A stretch of DNA of 64,000 bases from Actinomyces sp. zg-332 (GTDB lineage: Bacteria; Actinomycetota; Actinomycetes; Actinomycetales; Actinomycetaceae). The notes below the pieces were generated by a model. That model was not told the DNA's origin and did no database searches. It was given only the letters and a program-made list of their open reading frames with translations. A program made the position numbers and the translations under genes. The stretch lies in assembly GCF_011751945.2 (NCBI RefSeq), contig NZ_CP064951.1, positions 1,054,001 to 1,118,000 on the forward strand. Reading direction: 5' to 3'. Shown here in pieces: positions 17,953-26,984 of the stretch (its first letter is position 1; the number at the start of each line of letters is the position of its first letter).

Positions 17953-18939
17953 TTATTTTTTAGTAGCTGAAATTAGAACTCTCTCAGCTCCAACAGGTCT
18001 AATTTTATTATCTTTAGCAGTTTTTTCTGGAACAATAAAAGCAATACTGACATTGTATGTTGCAACAATATCAGAATCAATTTTGTTATTGTCTCCTAAT
18101 AGCACTTGTAAAGCACCACTAACTTTGCCCTCTTTGTTATGATTGCCTCTCAAAAATTTAACGTCATATTTAAACGATGTGACTACTAATGCTGATCCAT
18201 CATTTAGCTTAAATGACACGATTTTATCAGGATTTGAGTATATTTTAGTATCAACATCTGCAATATCACGTAAAGACTCTGATAATTTACTTTTTTCTTC
18301 CCAGAATTTAGCAGAAAAAGTATCTTCAGCAAAATATTTATTTAAATCTTTATTACCATTTAAATACTCGCTATATTTCCCTAAAACATTTTCAGGCTTT
18401 TCCACTAAATTACTGGCTTTAGGCTTGTATAACTCAATTCCTTCTGAAACAGTTTTACTAGAAGTTATAGAAGTTTTAGGAAATAGCCTAACCCAATTGG
18501 ATATTTTATAGTTATCCCTTACGTTACCTTGTTCAAATACAATCAGATAAGGAGCTGAATCTCCAACAGTTTGGGAAATAAGCATCATATATCTTGGCCA
18601 AGATTCTTCTTTAGTTACAGTTTCTACTGCTGTTTTAAAACTTAAAGCGTCAAGCTTCTTATCTTGATAGCCTTTTTGGGCTAGCTCATACTGTGCAGTC
18701 CTCATCCTTAGAGCAACGCCACGCATACGTTTTTTCAACTCTTGAACATTTAAATTCTTATCAGCTTCACCAAGTAAAAACTTTGTATCTTCAATCAATT
18801 TATTGAATCTAGCAGGATCAAGGTTAGATATTGCTTTATTATCATTAGAATCTTGTATTTCAGCTGTACATCCAACTCCTGAGTATAAAACAAAACAAGC
18901 CGATAAAGCACCAACTATTTTCATAAATTTCTTGTTCAT
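17953..18939 (-). CDS. Putative lipoprotein (resembles actinobacterial DUF8094-type proteins)
   Basis: A 328-residue exported protein. The signal peptide has a basic start, a hydrophobic core (IVGALSACFVLYSGV) and a Cys in GVGCTA that could be lipid-modified, although the lipobox is not perfect. The mature part has a helical N-terminal section (ELKKRMRGVALRMRTAQYELAQK), then SWPRYMMLISQ and PYLIVFEQGNVRDNYKISNWVRLFP. That pattern reminds me of the DUF8094 family found beside a small membrane protein in actinobacteria. The function is unknown. The stop of the upstream membrane-protein gene is two bases from this ATG, so the two are surely one operon. Confidence 0.75.
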   Translation of the reverse strand: MNKKFMKIVGALSACFVLYSGVGCTAEIQDSNDNKAISNLDPARFNKLIEDTKFLLGEADKNLNVQELKKRMRGVALRMRTAQYELAQKGYQDKKLDALSFKTAVETVTKEESWPRYMMLISQTVGDSAPYLIVFEQGNVRDNYKISNWVRLFPKTSITSSKTVSEGIELYKPKASNLVEKPENVLGKYSEYLNGNKDLNKYFAEDTFSAKFWEEKSKLSESLRDIADVDTKIYSNPDKIVSFKLNDGSALVVTSFKYDVKFLRGNHNKEGKVSGALQVLLGDNNKIDSDIVATYNVSIAFIVPEKTAKDNKIRPVGAERVLISATKK

Positions 18940-18941
18940 AA

Positions 18942-19796
18942 CTACTTTCTACCCTTCTCTTGCTCACGTAGTTGCCTACGTGACGGGTAACGCTTCTTAG
19001 GCAATTCTTCTTGTTGTGTTTCATCAATCGTATTTACAGAAGATTTTTGTTCAATTTTATTAGCATATGCTTGTATCTCAGATACTTTCAAAGTATCTAC
19101 TTGTGTTACAGCTTTATTAAACTCAATTCTTTGTTTAACAGGAATAATCAAGAAAGCTTTTATAAAATTCTTAATTTCTTTATGGAATAATGCTATTGCA
19201 GTTGCTAAGAAAATGAGTATAGCCAATATACTTGTATGTAATAAATATGGAGAATAAGGAGCAACTTTCCACTCAAGGTCTACACTTGGCGCTACCTCTT
19301 TGCCATCTGTCATAGCTATTAACGAATAATTACCAGAATTTTTTTTACTCCAATTAACAGAAGCAGTACCTTTACCTTTAGAATAAACTTCCCACATATC
19401 AGATTCTAAATCTATTTTAGATTTAGGTTTACCTTTAATATTGTGTAACACATATCCTAAAGTATTGGTATCAATGAATCTATCTATTTCAGCATAATAT
19501 GTATTGCCGTATTTCGCATACTCTTCCACATCTTTTGAAGGCCCTATTGCAAGCTGAACTTCAGAATTAGTTTTCTTACTATATGCACTAATCTTTACAT
19601 CGTTACTTATAGCATTCAAAACATTTGTTTTCGATATTACTATTGGAGCAGAAGAAGGTGATGAAAGAGTTGACTTGTAAACAGTAGTAGTATTGAAGAA
19701 ACCAATATATCCTACCAGTAATAAAAGACATACAGTCACAATGCTTAACAGGATTACTCTAAAAGTTGTTCCACGATTTTTAAGCACTATATCCAC
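18942..19796 (-). CDS. Membrane protein of unknown function, partner of the downstream lipoprotein
   Basis: A 284-residue protein with two membrane segments (about 12-34, VILLSIVTVCLLLLVGYIGFFN, and about 188-210, LLHTSILAILIFLATAIALF). They flank an external beta-rich domain of about 150 residues, and a basic cytoplasmic tail ends in KKRYPSRRQLREQEKGRK. I do not recognise a named domain. The gene starts the group membrane protein - lipoprotein - YbbN, and the tight spacing with the lipoprotein gene (2 bp) suggests that the two proteins work together at the envelope. Confidence 0.72.
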   Translation of the reverse strand: MDIVLKNRGTTFRVILLSIVTVCLLLLVGYIGFFNTTTVYKSTLSSPSSAPIVISKTNVLNAISNDVKISAYSKKTNSEVQLAIGPSKDVEEYAKYGNTYYAEIDRFIDTNTLGYVLHNIKGKPKSKIDLESDMWEVYSKGKGTASVNWSKKNSGNYSLIAMTDGKEVAPSVDLEWKVAPYSPYLLHTSILAILIFLATAIALFHKEIKNFIKAFLIIPVKQRIEFNKAVTQVDTLKVSEIQAYANKIEQKSSVNTIDETQQEELPKKRYPSRRQLREQEKGRK

Positions 19797-19981
19797 CTTA
19801 CTTATTTAAAATACCTCAATACATTCTACTTCATATAACGTAAATCATAAAATTACATTCAAATATAAAAGCAAATAATACTAAAAGTATAAATATTTTA
19901 TATAAATTGAAATTTACTTGAATATTCTTCATACGTTATCATATAGATGTATATGTGTTAGAACTGAGACGGAAAGTAAAT

Positions 19982-20554
19982 ATGTCTACACCAAAAGAAG
20001 ATCCAACTGAAAATACTTCTAATAAAAAAACTTCTGGAAAGGGACGTCCAACTCCTAAACGTCGTGATGCAGAAAAAGAAAAAATTCGTCCTTTAGTTCC
20101 TCCAGATCGTAAAGAAGCAAAACGACAGGAACGCAAACAACGTAATCTTTTCTATGAGAAACAACGTCAAGCACTACTAACTGGTGACGAAAGATATCTA
20201 CCACTCAGGGACAAAGGACCAGTACGCAGATGGGTTCGTGACTGGGTTGATGCACGTTTCTCCTGGTGTGAATTTATGTTCCCAATCATCATTGTCTTAT
20301 TATTTGCTTCTTTGTTCTTCCAATCAGATCAAAGAAAAATGTTATTTATTTTAATTTCTTTATACACAGTATTTATCACTTCTTTCATAGATGCAATAAT
20401 TGCAACTATATATCTAAAACGTAAACTAAATAAGCGTTTTACCAGAAGTGAGATTCCTCCGCGTATAGGTTTTTATGCTTTTATGAGAATGCTTGTGCTA
20501 CCAGTTATGCGTTCTCCTAAACCTTTAAGAAAACACGGAGATTGGCCTTCATAA
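19982..20554 (+). CDS. DUF3043 family membrane protein
   Basis: About 190 residues from the ATG at 19982, which has GGAAAG at good distance; a GTG at 19955 would add nine residues. The N-terminal half is strongly charged and basic (GKGRPTPKRRDAEKEK, RKEAKRQERKQRNLFYEKQRQALLTGDERYLP). It then has GPVRRWVRDWVDARFSWCEFMFP and two hydrophobic helices (about 100-150), ending in a basic tail. This is the standard profile of DUF3043, a family confined to actinobacteria, and supports the taxonomic reading of the window. The function is unknown. It is followed by a terminator, so it is transcribed separately from menB. Confidence 0.9.
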   Translation: MSTPKEDPTENTSNKKTSGKGRPTPKRRDAEKEKIRPLVPPDRKEAKRQERKQRNLFYEKQRQALLTGDERYLPLRDKGPVRRWVRDWVDARFSWCEFMFPIIIVLLFASLFFQSDQRKMLFILISLYTVFITSFIDAIIATIYLKRKLNKRFTRSEIPPRIGFYAFMRMLVLPVMRSPKPLRKHGDWPS

Positions 20555-20561
20555 ATACTTT

Positions 20562-20603
20562 ATAGGTGGGTTTCAACTTTTTAGATAAGTTACCCACCTA
20601 TTC
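20562..20603 (+). terminator. Probable terminator after the DUF3043 gene
   Basis: A long imperfect stem (ATAGGTGGGT at 20562-20571 with ACCCACCTAT at 20592-20601, plus an inner AACTT/AAGTT) lies 8 bp past the stop. The U tract is short (TTCT), so termination may be incomplete, leaving some read-through into menB. Confidence 0.7.
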
Positions 20604-20642
20604 TAATAGTCATATACATTTAAGACTGATATAGGAAAAACG

Positions 20643-21491
20643 TTGGAAAATAAAAACATTACTTGGGAAAAAGTAGATAAAAACTATGCTGACGTAATAT
20701 ATGAAACATACAATGGCATAGCTAAAATAACTATCAATCGCCCAGAAGTTAGAAATGCTTTCCGCCCACAAACAGTATTTGAATTAATAGATGCTTTCAG
20801 TCTAGCCAGAGATGACGAAAAAATAGGCGTAATAATTCTCACAGGAGCTAATCACGGTAAAGACGTTACAAAAGAAGCATTTTGCTCAGGTGGAGATCAA
20901 AAAATACGTGGTAATGGAGGTTATATCGGAAATGATTCAATCCCTAGACTCAATGTATTAGACTTACAAAGACTTATTCGCATAATACCTAAACCAGTAA
21001 TAGCAATGGTAAATGGATATGCAATAGGCGGAGGCCATGTGTTACACATGGTTTGTGACCTTAGTATAGCTTCTGAAAACGCGATTTTTGGGCAAACAGG
21101 ACCTAAAGTTGGCTCATTCGATGGTGGGTATGGAGCTGGCTATATGGCACGGCTAGTAGGACACAAAAAAGCTAAAGAAATTTGGTTCCTATGTAGGCAA
21201 TATAGTGCTGAGCAAGCTCTGGAGATGGGGTTAGTCAACACTGTTGTACCGTTTGAGCTTCTAGAAGCTGAAACGCTGAAATGGGCTGAGGAAATCATGC
21301 AACACTCACCTATGGCTTTGCGTTTTCTCAAAGCAGCATTTAACGCTGATACTGATGGTTTAGCTGGAATTCAGCAACTAGCTGGTGATGCTACGCTGCT
21401 ATATTACACAACTGATGAAGCCAAAGAAGGTCGTGACGCTTTTAAAGAAAAGCGTAAGCCGGATTTCTCTCAATTTCCAAAGTTTCCGTAA
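20643..21491 (+). CDS. menB: 1,4-dihydroxy-2-naphthoyl-CoA synthase
   Basis: A crotonase-fold enzyme of 282 residues that closes the second ring of menaquinone by converting o-succinylbenzoyl-CoA. MenB-specific marks are [37 protein letters not shown] (oxyanion loop), [47 protein letters not shown] and a C-terminal [13 protein letters not shown]. The start is a TTG at 20643 behind AGGAAAA. It leads a three-gene menaquinone group (menB, menE-like, thioesterase) on the plus strand with short gaps. Confidence 0.96.
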   Translation: MENKNITWEKVDKNYADVIYETYNGIAKITINRPEVRNAFRPQTVFELIDAFSLARDDEKIGVIILTGANHGKDVTKEAFCSGGDQKIRGNGGYIGNDSIPRLNVLDLQRLIRIIPKPVIAMVNGYAIGGGHVLHMVCDLSIASENAIFGQTGPKVGSFDGGYGAGYMARLVGHKKAKEIWFLCRQYSAEQALEMGLVNTVVPFELLEAETLKWAEEIMQHSPMALRFLKAAFNADTDGLAGIQQLAGDATLLYYTTDEAKEGRDAFKEKRKPDFSQFPKFP

Positions 21492-21535
21492 CTATTTATT
21501 CCTCAATTTGTTCTACAATATAGAAAAGTTTCATT

Positions 21536-22915
21536 ATGGATTGGCTATTGGATAATGTAGAAAAATACCCCGATAAAATTTTCATCAATGATATAACTTA
21601 TGCACAAGCTTATAAACTAGTACTCGAATATGCACACAACATTTCTTCTAGAATAAAAGAGTTTACTAGGGTTGCTATTTGCCCTAAAAATAACGAAAAA
21701 ACAATACTATTACTTTTGTCATTATTGTCGCTAAGAAAAGAAATCGTATTAATTAACTCTCATCTAACACATGAGGAAAAGATAATTCAATGTAAAAACA
21801 CTGAAACAAAAATATTAATTACAGATTGTACCTCTTTTTCATCTTCTCAAGGTATTACTTTTTATACTATTGATAAAATACTAGAAAAAGACAGTAAATC
21901 AGAAGAAAATCCTCCTCAAATACTTTTTACCACTTCCCCAGAACAAACTGCTTTCATAATAAATACAAGTGGAACAACTGGAAAATCAAAAACTATAAAA
22001 ATAATGTGGAAACATATAATAAGCCATGTTTATATGTCTAAGAAAAAACTAGGGGTAACTCAAAATGATGTTTGGCTCATAGTTCTACCTATTTTCCACG
22101 TAGGTGGATTGATGATAATTTTCAGGTCACTTTACAACGGCACATCTATAAAAACCCTTGAAAAATTTGATTGCAATACAGTGCTGAACTTAATAAGAAA
22201 AGAAGAAGTCAATATGATTTCTTTAGTTCCAACAATGCTAAATAAAATCATAGATAAAATAACTACTCACAATTTGAGACTAATCTTATTGGGCGGAGAA
22301 AGCACTCCTTTGAACCTAATAAATAAAATTATTGATAAGAAAATACCTGTATACAAAACCTATGGAATGACAGAAACTCTAAGCCAAATAGCCACTTTTA
22401 ACTTACTTGAGTATCCCAATAAAAAATTAGCTTCAGGACTACCTCTAGAAAATGTAAAAATCAAAATAGTAGATAAAGATAAAAATAACGTAGGGAAAAT
22501 ATATGTATCTTCTCCTACTAATACTAATACTTCAAACGACTACTTCAATACAAACGACTACGGCTATTTAGATAAAGAAGGATTCTTATATGTTATAAGT
22601 CGCAGAAATGATTTAATAATTTCTGGTGGCGAGAATATATATCCTAAAGAGATAGAAAACGTCTTATATGAGCTAAATACCGTTGAAGAATGCATAGTTT
22701 TACCGATAGAAAACTCATACTATGGACAGCGCCCTATTCTGCACATAGTTACTAGTGAATCTGAAGAGAATATACGCAAATTTTTGTTAAATAAAATAGC
22801 CAAATATAAAGTCCCAGACCATATTATTTTTCACGCTAAACTCCCAAGAAATATATTAGGGAAAATCGATGTAAAAGCACTTATGAAAATACATATAAAT
22901 CTATATAATGAGTAG
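21536..22915 (+). CDS. menE: AMP-dependent CoA ligase, probably o-succinylbenzoate-CoA ligase
   Basis: A 459-residue ANL-superfamily adenylate-forming enzyme. Core motifs are INTSGTTGKSKTIK (P-loop-like A3), YGMTETLSQ (A5), the YLDKEGFLYVISRRNDLIISGGENIYPKEIE stretch (A7-A8) and LPRNILGKID with the C-terminal Lys (A10). The short length and position between menB and a hotdog thioesterase indicate MenE, which activates o-succinylbenzoate to feed MenB. The sequence is more AT-rich and Lys/Asn/Ile-rich than its neighbours, so another acyl substrate is not excluded. The ribosome binding site is weak. Confidence 0.85.
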   Translation: MDWLLDNVEKYPDKIFINDITYAQAYKLVLEYAHNISSRIKEFTRVAICPKNNEKTILLLLSLLSLRKEIVLINSHLTHEEKIIQCKNTETKILITDCTSFSSSQGITFYTIDKILEKDSKSEENPPQILFTTSPEQTAFIINTSGTTGKSKTIKIMWKHIISHVYMSKKKLGVTQNDVWLIVLPIFHVGGLMIIFRSLYNGTSIKTLEKFDCNTVLNLIRKEEVNMISLVPTMLNKIIDKITTHNLRLILLGGESTPLNLINKIIDKKIPVYKTYGMTETLSQIATFNLLEYPNKKLASGLPLENVKIKIVDKDKNNVGKIYVSSPTNTNTSNDYFNTNDYGYLDKEGFLYVISRRNDLIISGGENIYPKEIENVLYELNTVEECIVLPIENSYYGQRPILHIVTSESEENIRKFLLNKIAKYKVPDHIIFHAKLPRNILGKIDVKALMKIHINLYNE

Positions 22916-22953
22916 CACTATATTATAAATATCTAGCAGATATTGAGGATAAA

Positions 22954-23340
22954 ATGACTTTACTGGAAAGTTTTAACATACAGTTTGATATGAAAGAAGA
23001 TGGATCTTTTACAGCCACAATGCCAATACATGAATTTTACACACAACATCAAGGATACGTAGCCGGTGGTGTTTACCTTATTTTAGCTGAAACTGCTGGG
23101 GGCTACGCTTCAAACCTTATGGGGGAAAAAGCTGAAGAAAAGTATGTAGCTGTAGGACAAAATATAAATGCTCACCATGTTCGTCCAAAAAAATCTGATG
23201 GTGGTTTTATAACTGCTAGTGGCACACTACTACACAAAGGTAAGTCAACTCATCTTTGGGATATAAAAATAACCGATGAAAACGACAAGCTAATTTCTAC
23301 AGTATCTGTGCAAAACTTTATAATACAACTTGGAAAATAA
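22954..23340 (+). CDS. Hotdog-fold thioesterase, probably DHNA-CoA thioesterase (MenI-like)
   Basis: A 128-residue PaaI/4HBT-type hotdog protein. HQGYVAGGVYLILAETAGGYAS holds the catalytic acidic residue on the long helix (Glu in LAETAGG), followed by a strand with NINAHHVRP and GTLLHKGKSTHLWDIKI. In the menaquinone pathway such an enzyme releases 1,4-dihydroxy-2-naphthoate from its CoA ester after MenB, and the position right behind menB and menE supports that role. GAGGAT precedes the ATG. It ends at a bidirectional terminator. Confidence 0.85.
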   Translation: MTLLESFNIQFDMKEDGSFTATMPIHEFYTQHQGYVAGGVYLILAETAGGYASNLMGEKAEEKYVAVGQNINAHHVRPKKSDGGFITASGTLLHKGKSTHLWDIKITDENDKLISTVSVQNFIIQLGK

Positions 23341-23355
23341 CACAATACTTACAGT

Positions 23356-23404
23356 AATGAGCATTCGGATAAGCTAAGCATTTTTTACAAACCGGATGCT
23401 CATT
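23356..23404. terminator. Bidirectional terminator between the menaquinone group and the MFS gene
   Basis: AATGAGCATTCGG (from 23356) pairs with CCGGATGCTCATT (to 23404) around a 23-base loop. A T-rich tail follows on the plus strand, and it lies 22 bp beyond the stop of the convergent MFS gene. Confidence 0.75.
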
Positions 23405-23425
23405 ATTTTATACCAACTTACATTT

Positions 23426-24721
23426 TTAGCAACTCACAAGCTTTTTCTTATCAGAATATACACCCAAAGTTACAAGTAATATGCTAAATAATGCTACAAA
23501 ACTTGTAATTATAAATATTGATTTCAGCTGATAGAAACCAAATAGTCCATTAGGTAACAAATTATTTATCCATATATACACACTGTCACCAAAATATATT
23601 CCTAGGGCGAAAAATAGTTGAGAAATACCCATACTTATATTTCTGTACTCTTTATCAAAATCTTGCATAGCGTAAGAAACAATCAAATTATATAACCCAC
23701 CAAATGCAAAACCGTTCAAAGCATAGGTTACAAAAATAACATTGGGGTTTGACGCAAACAAAGCAATAATATAGAAAATTATAGATATCACAAAGTAAGT
23801 AATAAGCGTGTTTTTCATACCCAAATACTTAGCGAAATAAATACCTGCAGCTACTCCACCAATAATCTGAGCGGCAACAAAGACAGTATCTAAATATGCG
23901 AGCATAAAAGGTGACATTCCGTAAACCAGCTTGCCCATTTGCACCATATTAGCTCCACTAGTTGCAAAACGGGTAAACGAAATGAGAACTGCTAGGAAAC
24001 TTACCACTAAAAAGCTCTTGTTTGACAACACTAGTTTAACTTTTGTAAAACTAAATTTTGTTTGAACTTGTGTATTTTCACGTATAAAGAACGAAAGAAC
24101 GAATGTGGCTAGTGCGAATATAGCTGATACACACCATAAAGCAGCAAAGTTATTAGGTACTGATGAAGTAAAGAAATACTGAATTGGAGCAGAAATAAAT
24201 TCTGACATTAATGGAGCTACAGTTAAAATGGAAGTGGAAACTACAGCTTGTTCTTTATCGAAAGTATCAGCAAAAATAACGTTAAACATCGCTAACATCG
24301 ACGCAGTAATACCTATTGTAAGCGAAGAGTAATACATCGTTGAGTAGCTTGGGAATAAGAACACAAATAGGGCTGCTACACCAGAGATAATCAGCGACAG
24401 CTGAATGAATATTTTACGTTTCCTAAATATGTCACTAGTTACAAACATAGGTAGCCGTATGATTGTACTCATGAGCCCATATGCCGCAGCAATTTGGGCA
24501 GCCTGTACTAAGCTTAAGCCTAAGCCACCTTCAGCTATCGAAGTCACAGCAAATAACTTGCGGTATGAACGTATGATTGTAATGCTCGTCCAAAAACATA
24601 ACAGTACTACAAAAATTGTAATCTGATTTTTATTTAGCTTAAATTTTTTAGTTAGAAATGCAACTAATAGCACAGAAGCAATAAGTAAGATAAGCGGTAT
24701 CCATAGTTTTACTGAAAACAT
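23426..24721 (-). CDS. Major facilitator superfamily transporter
   Basis: A 431-residue membrane protein with about 12 hydrophobic segments. The cytoplasmic loop after helix 2-3 carries the MFS signature in weakened form (TSDIFRKRKIFIQLSLI, compare DRxGRR), and the two six-helix halves are joined by a cytoplasmic stretch around FFIRENTQVQTKFSFTKVKLV. No substrate can be assigned. It is monocistronic, on the strand opposite to the menaquinone genes. Confidence 0.85.
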   Translation of the reverse strand: MFSVKLWIPLILLIASVLLVAFLTKKFKLNKNQITIFVVLLCFWTSITIIRSYRKLFAVTSIAEGGLGLSLVQAAQIAAAYGLMSTIIRLPMFVTSDIFRKRKIFIQLSLIISGVAALFVFLFPSYSTMYYSSLTIGITASMLAMFNVIFADTFDKEQAVVSTSILTVAPLMSEFISAPIQYFFTSSVPNNFAALWCVSAIFALATFVLSFFIRENTQVQTKFSFTKVKLVLSNKSFLVVSFLAVLISFTRFATSGANMVQMGKLVYGMSPFMLAYLDTVFVAAQIIGGVAAGIYFAKYLGMKNTLITYFVISIIFYIIALFASNPNVIFVTYALNGFAFGGLYNLIVSYAMQDFDKEYRNISMGISQLFFALGIYFGDSVYIWINNLLPNGLFGFYQLKSIFIITSFVALFSILLVTLGVYSDKKKLVSC

Positions 24722-24899
24722 AAAATCTCGCGTTCTTTTCTGGAATTATTACACCAAAATGAATTATATTTACAAAACCTGAATTGGTAAAGTAAATATA
24801 ACGAAGCAACACACTTATTTATAATTTGTAAATATATAACCATTAGTCTGGTTATGACGGAACATATTTTATCCCGTCGTAGCCCCTATTGCTTACCTT

Positions 24900-25808
24900 T
24901 TATGCTAGTTCAGCCATTATTTCTTTCACAATTTCAGCTGTTTGAGTAGGAGTTTTACCAACTCTAACTCCACAGCGATTCAAGGCATCAGCTTTACTTT
25001 GTGCTGTACCTGAAGAACCAGAAATGATAGCCCCAGCGTGTCCCATAGTTTTACCTTCAGGAGCTGTAAAGCCTGCAATATAAGCAACTACTGGCTTAGT
25101 AACGTGTTCTTTCACGTATTCTGCTACGCGTTCTTCAGCATCTCCCCCAATTTCACCAATCATAACGATTAGCTTGGTGTCAGGGTCTTTTTCAAAGCCC
25201 TCTATAACGTCTATATGTGAAGTACCATTGACTGGATCGCCCCCAATACCTACACAAGTTGTAAAACCAAAGTCTGATAGCTCATTCATTAGCTGATATG
25301 TCAATGTGCCAGATTTTGATACAAGTCCTAGACAGCCTTCACCTGTTATATCAGCTGGTGTAATACCAACATTTGATTTACCTGGTGAAATAATTCCTGG
25401 GCAGTTTGGACCAATAATACGGACGCCTTTTTCTTTAGCTAATGCACAGAATTCAATAGAATCATGCACAGGCACACCCTCTGTAATCACAACTATAAGT
25501 TCAACACCAGCTTCAATAGCTTCAATTACTGCTGATTTAGTATACAAAGGAGGAACAAAAACTACACTAACATTAGCGTTAGTTTCCTCTTTAGCTTCTA
25601 AAACAGTGCCGAAAACTTTCACTTGAACTTTTTCTTGTGAACCTACTTCACTCTTTTGAAAGTCAACTACGCTACCAGCTTTTCTAGGATTTACTCCAGC
25701 TACAATATTTGTACCACTGTAAACCATTTTTTGAGTATGTTCGTATCCTTGTTTACCTGTAATTCCTTGAACTATTACTCGTGATTTCTCGTTCAAAAAA
25801 ACAGTCAT
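24900..25808 (-). CDS. sucD: Succinyl-CoA ligase (ADP-forming) alpha subunit
   Basis: A 302-residue subunit that binds CoA and carries the phosphohistidine of succinyl-CoA synthetase, the TCA step that makes ATP or GTP. The CoA-binding Rossmann motif is [13 protein letters not shown] near the N-terminus, then [25 protein letters not shown] and [17 protein letters not shown]. The phosphorylated His is about residue 257 in [22 protein letters not shown]. The ATG overlaps the sucC stop (TAATG), so translation is coupled. Confidence 0.97.
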   Translation of the reverse strand: MTVFLNEKSRVIVQGITGKQGYEHTQKMVYSGTNIVAGVNPRKAGSVVDFQKSEVGSQEKVQVKVFGTVLEAKEETNANVSVVFVPPLYTKSAVIEAIEAGVELIVVITEGVPVHDSIEFCALAKEKGVRIIGPNCPGIISPGKSNVGITPADITGEGCLGLVSKSGTLTYQLMNELSDFGFTTCVGIGGDPVNGTSHIDVIEGFEKDPDTKLIVMIGEIGGDAEERVAEYVKEHVTKPVVAYIAGFTAPEGKTMGHAGAIISGSSGTAQSKADALNRCGVRVGKTPTQTAEIVKEIMAELA

Positions 25809-26983
25809 TACTTTTTACTCCCCACTAGTTCACAAGCTTTATATGCGGCTTCGTCCATTGTTTCAACAACAATGATGCTAGGATGAGCATATTCACGTAG
25901 AATGTCTAGCCCGCGTGTAACAGCATTACCATCTAGGCGAATAACAATTGGCTTAATTTTATTTTCATCTATAGTTCCCAAAGCTTTTACAATGCCTTCA
26001 GCAACTTTGTCGCAGGCAGTAATCCCACCAAATACGTTTATAAAAACTGATTGTACTTGTTCATCGCTAAGCACTAGGTTCAAACTGTTACTCATAGTTT
26101 GGCTACTAGCACCACCACCGATGTCTAGGAAATTAGCAGGTTTTATTCCACCAAATTTTTCACCCTGACCTTGCACTACGTCCAAAGTTGACATGACAAG
26201 CCCAGCGCCGTTACCAATAATTCCTACTTCTCCTTGTAAATGCACGTAGTTTAGTCCTAGTTTTTTTGCTTCGAGTTCTTTAGGATCTTCTGCTTTAATA
26301 TGCACATATTTTTCATGTTCACTGTGTCGAATACCAGCGTTATCATCTAAGGTAACTTTAGCATCTAAAGCCAAAATATCGTTTTCATCAGTCAGCACTA
26401 AAGGATTTACTTCAACTAAAGTAGCATCTTCTTTTACGTAGCATTCATGCAGTTTTTCAAGTGTCTGAGTAATTTTTTCTATGATTTTTTTGTCATCTAA
26501 GATTTTTTTAGGGAACGCTTTTTCAACTAGCGTCGGTATTTGCTTATCAAAGTCTTTAGTAAAATGGTGTTTTATAATTTTATCAGGATCTGTTTTAGCA
26601 AGAGTTTCAATGTCAACGCCACCTTCAGCACTAATAATAGCTATATGTTGACCAGCAGAACGGTCAACCATCATGGAAAAATAATACTCCTGTTTAATAT
26701 CTGCAGCTGGGGTAACCATAACTTGTTCTACAAGGTGGTCTTTTATTTTCATTCCTAGTATTTCAGCTGAAAGCTCTTTGGCTTCTTGCGGGGTTTTAGC
26801 TAGTTTTACGCCTCCAGCTTTGCCCCTTCCTCCTGTTTTTACTTGGGCTTTTACTACTACTAGACAGTCGTATTTTGCACTAGCATTATATACTTCTTCA
26901 GGATTCTTACAGATAATAGATGGCAAGGTATTTATACCATGTTTGAGAAAAAGCTCTTTGGCTTCATATTCGTATAGATCCAT
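25808..26983 (-). CDS. sucC: Succinyl-CoA ligase (ADP-forming) beta subunit
   Basis: About 391 residues. The N-terminal ATP-grasp domain ([37 protein letters not shown]) binds the nucleotide. The C-terminal CoA-ligase domain includes [23 protein letters not shown] and [21 protein letters not shown] start it at the ATG at 26983, since GAGGAATAAT precedes it and homologues begin MDLYEYEAK. The ribosome binding site lies within the last codons of pcrA, whose TAA ends one base before this ATG, so pcrA, sucC and sucD form one transcript. Confidence 0.96.
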   Translation of the reverse strand: MDLYEYEAKELFLKHGINTLPSIICKNPEEVYNASAKYDCLVVVKAQVKTGGRGKAGGVKLAKTPQEAKELSAEILGMKIKDHLVEQVMVTPAADIKQEYYFSMMVDRSAGQHIAIISAEGGVDIETLAKTDPDKIIKHHFTKDFDKQIPTLVEKAFPKKILDDKKIIEKITQTLEKLHECYVKEDATLVEVNPLVLTDENDILALDAKVTLDDNAGIRHSEHEKYVHIKAEDPKELEAKKLGLNYVHLQGEVGIIGNGAGLVMSTLDVVQGQGEKFGGIKPANFLDIGGGASSQTMSNSLNLVLSDEQVQSVFINVFGGITACDKVAEGIVKALGTIDENKIKPIVIRLDGNAVTRGLDILREYAHPSIIVVETMDEAAYKACELVGSKK

Positions 26984-26984
26984 A

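Noticed and set aside
24840-24890. Terminator after sucD (GACGGA/TCCCGTC)
   Set aside because: The stem is short and mismatched and there is no U tract on the minus strand.
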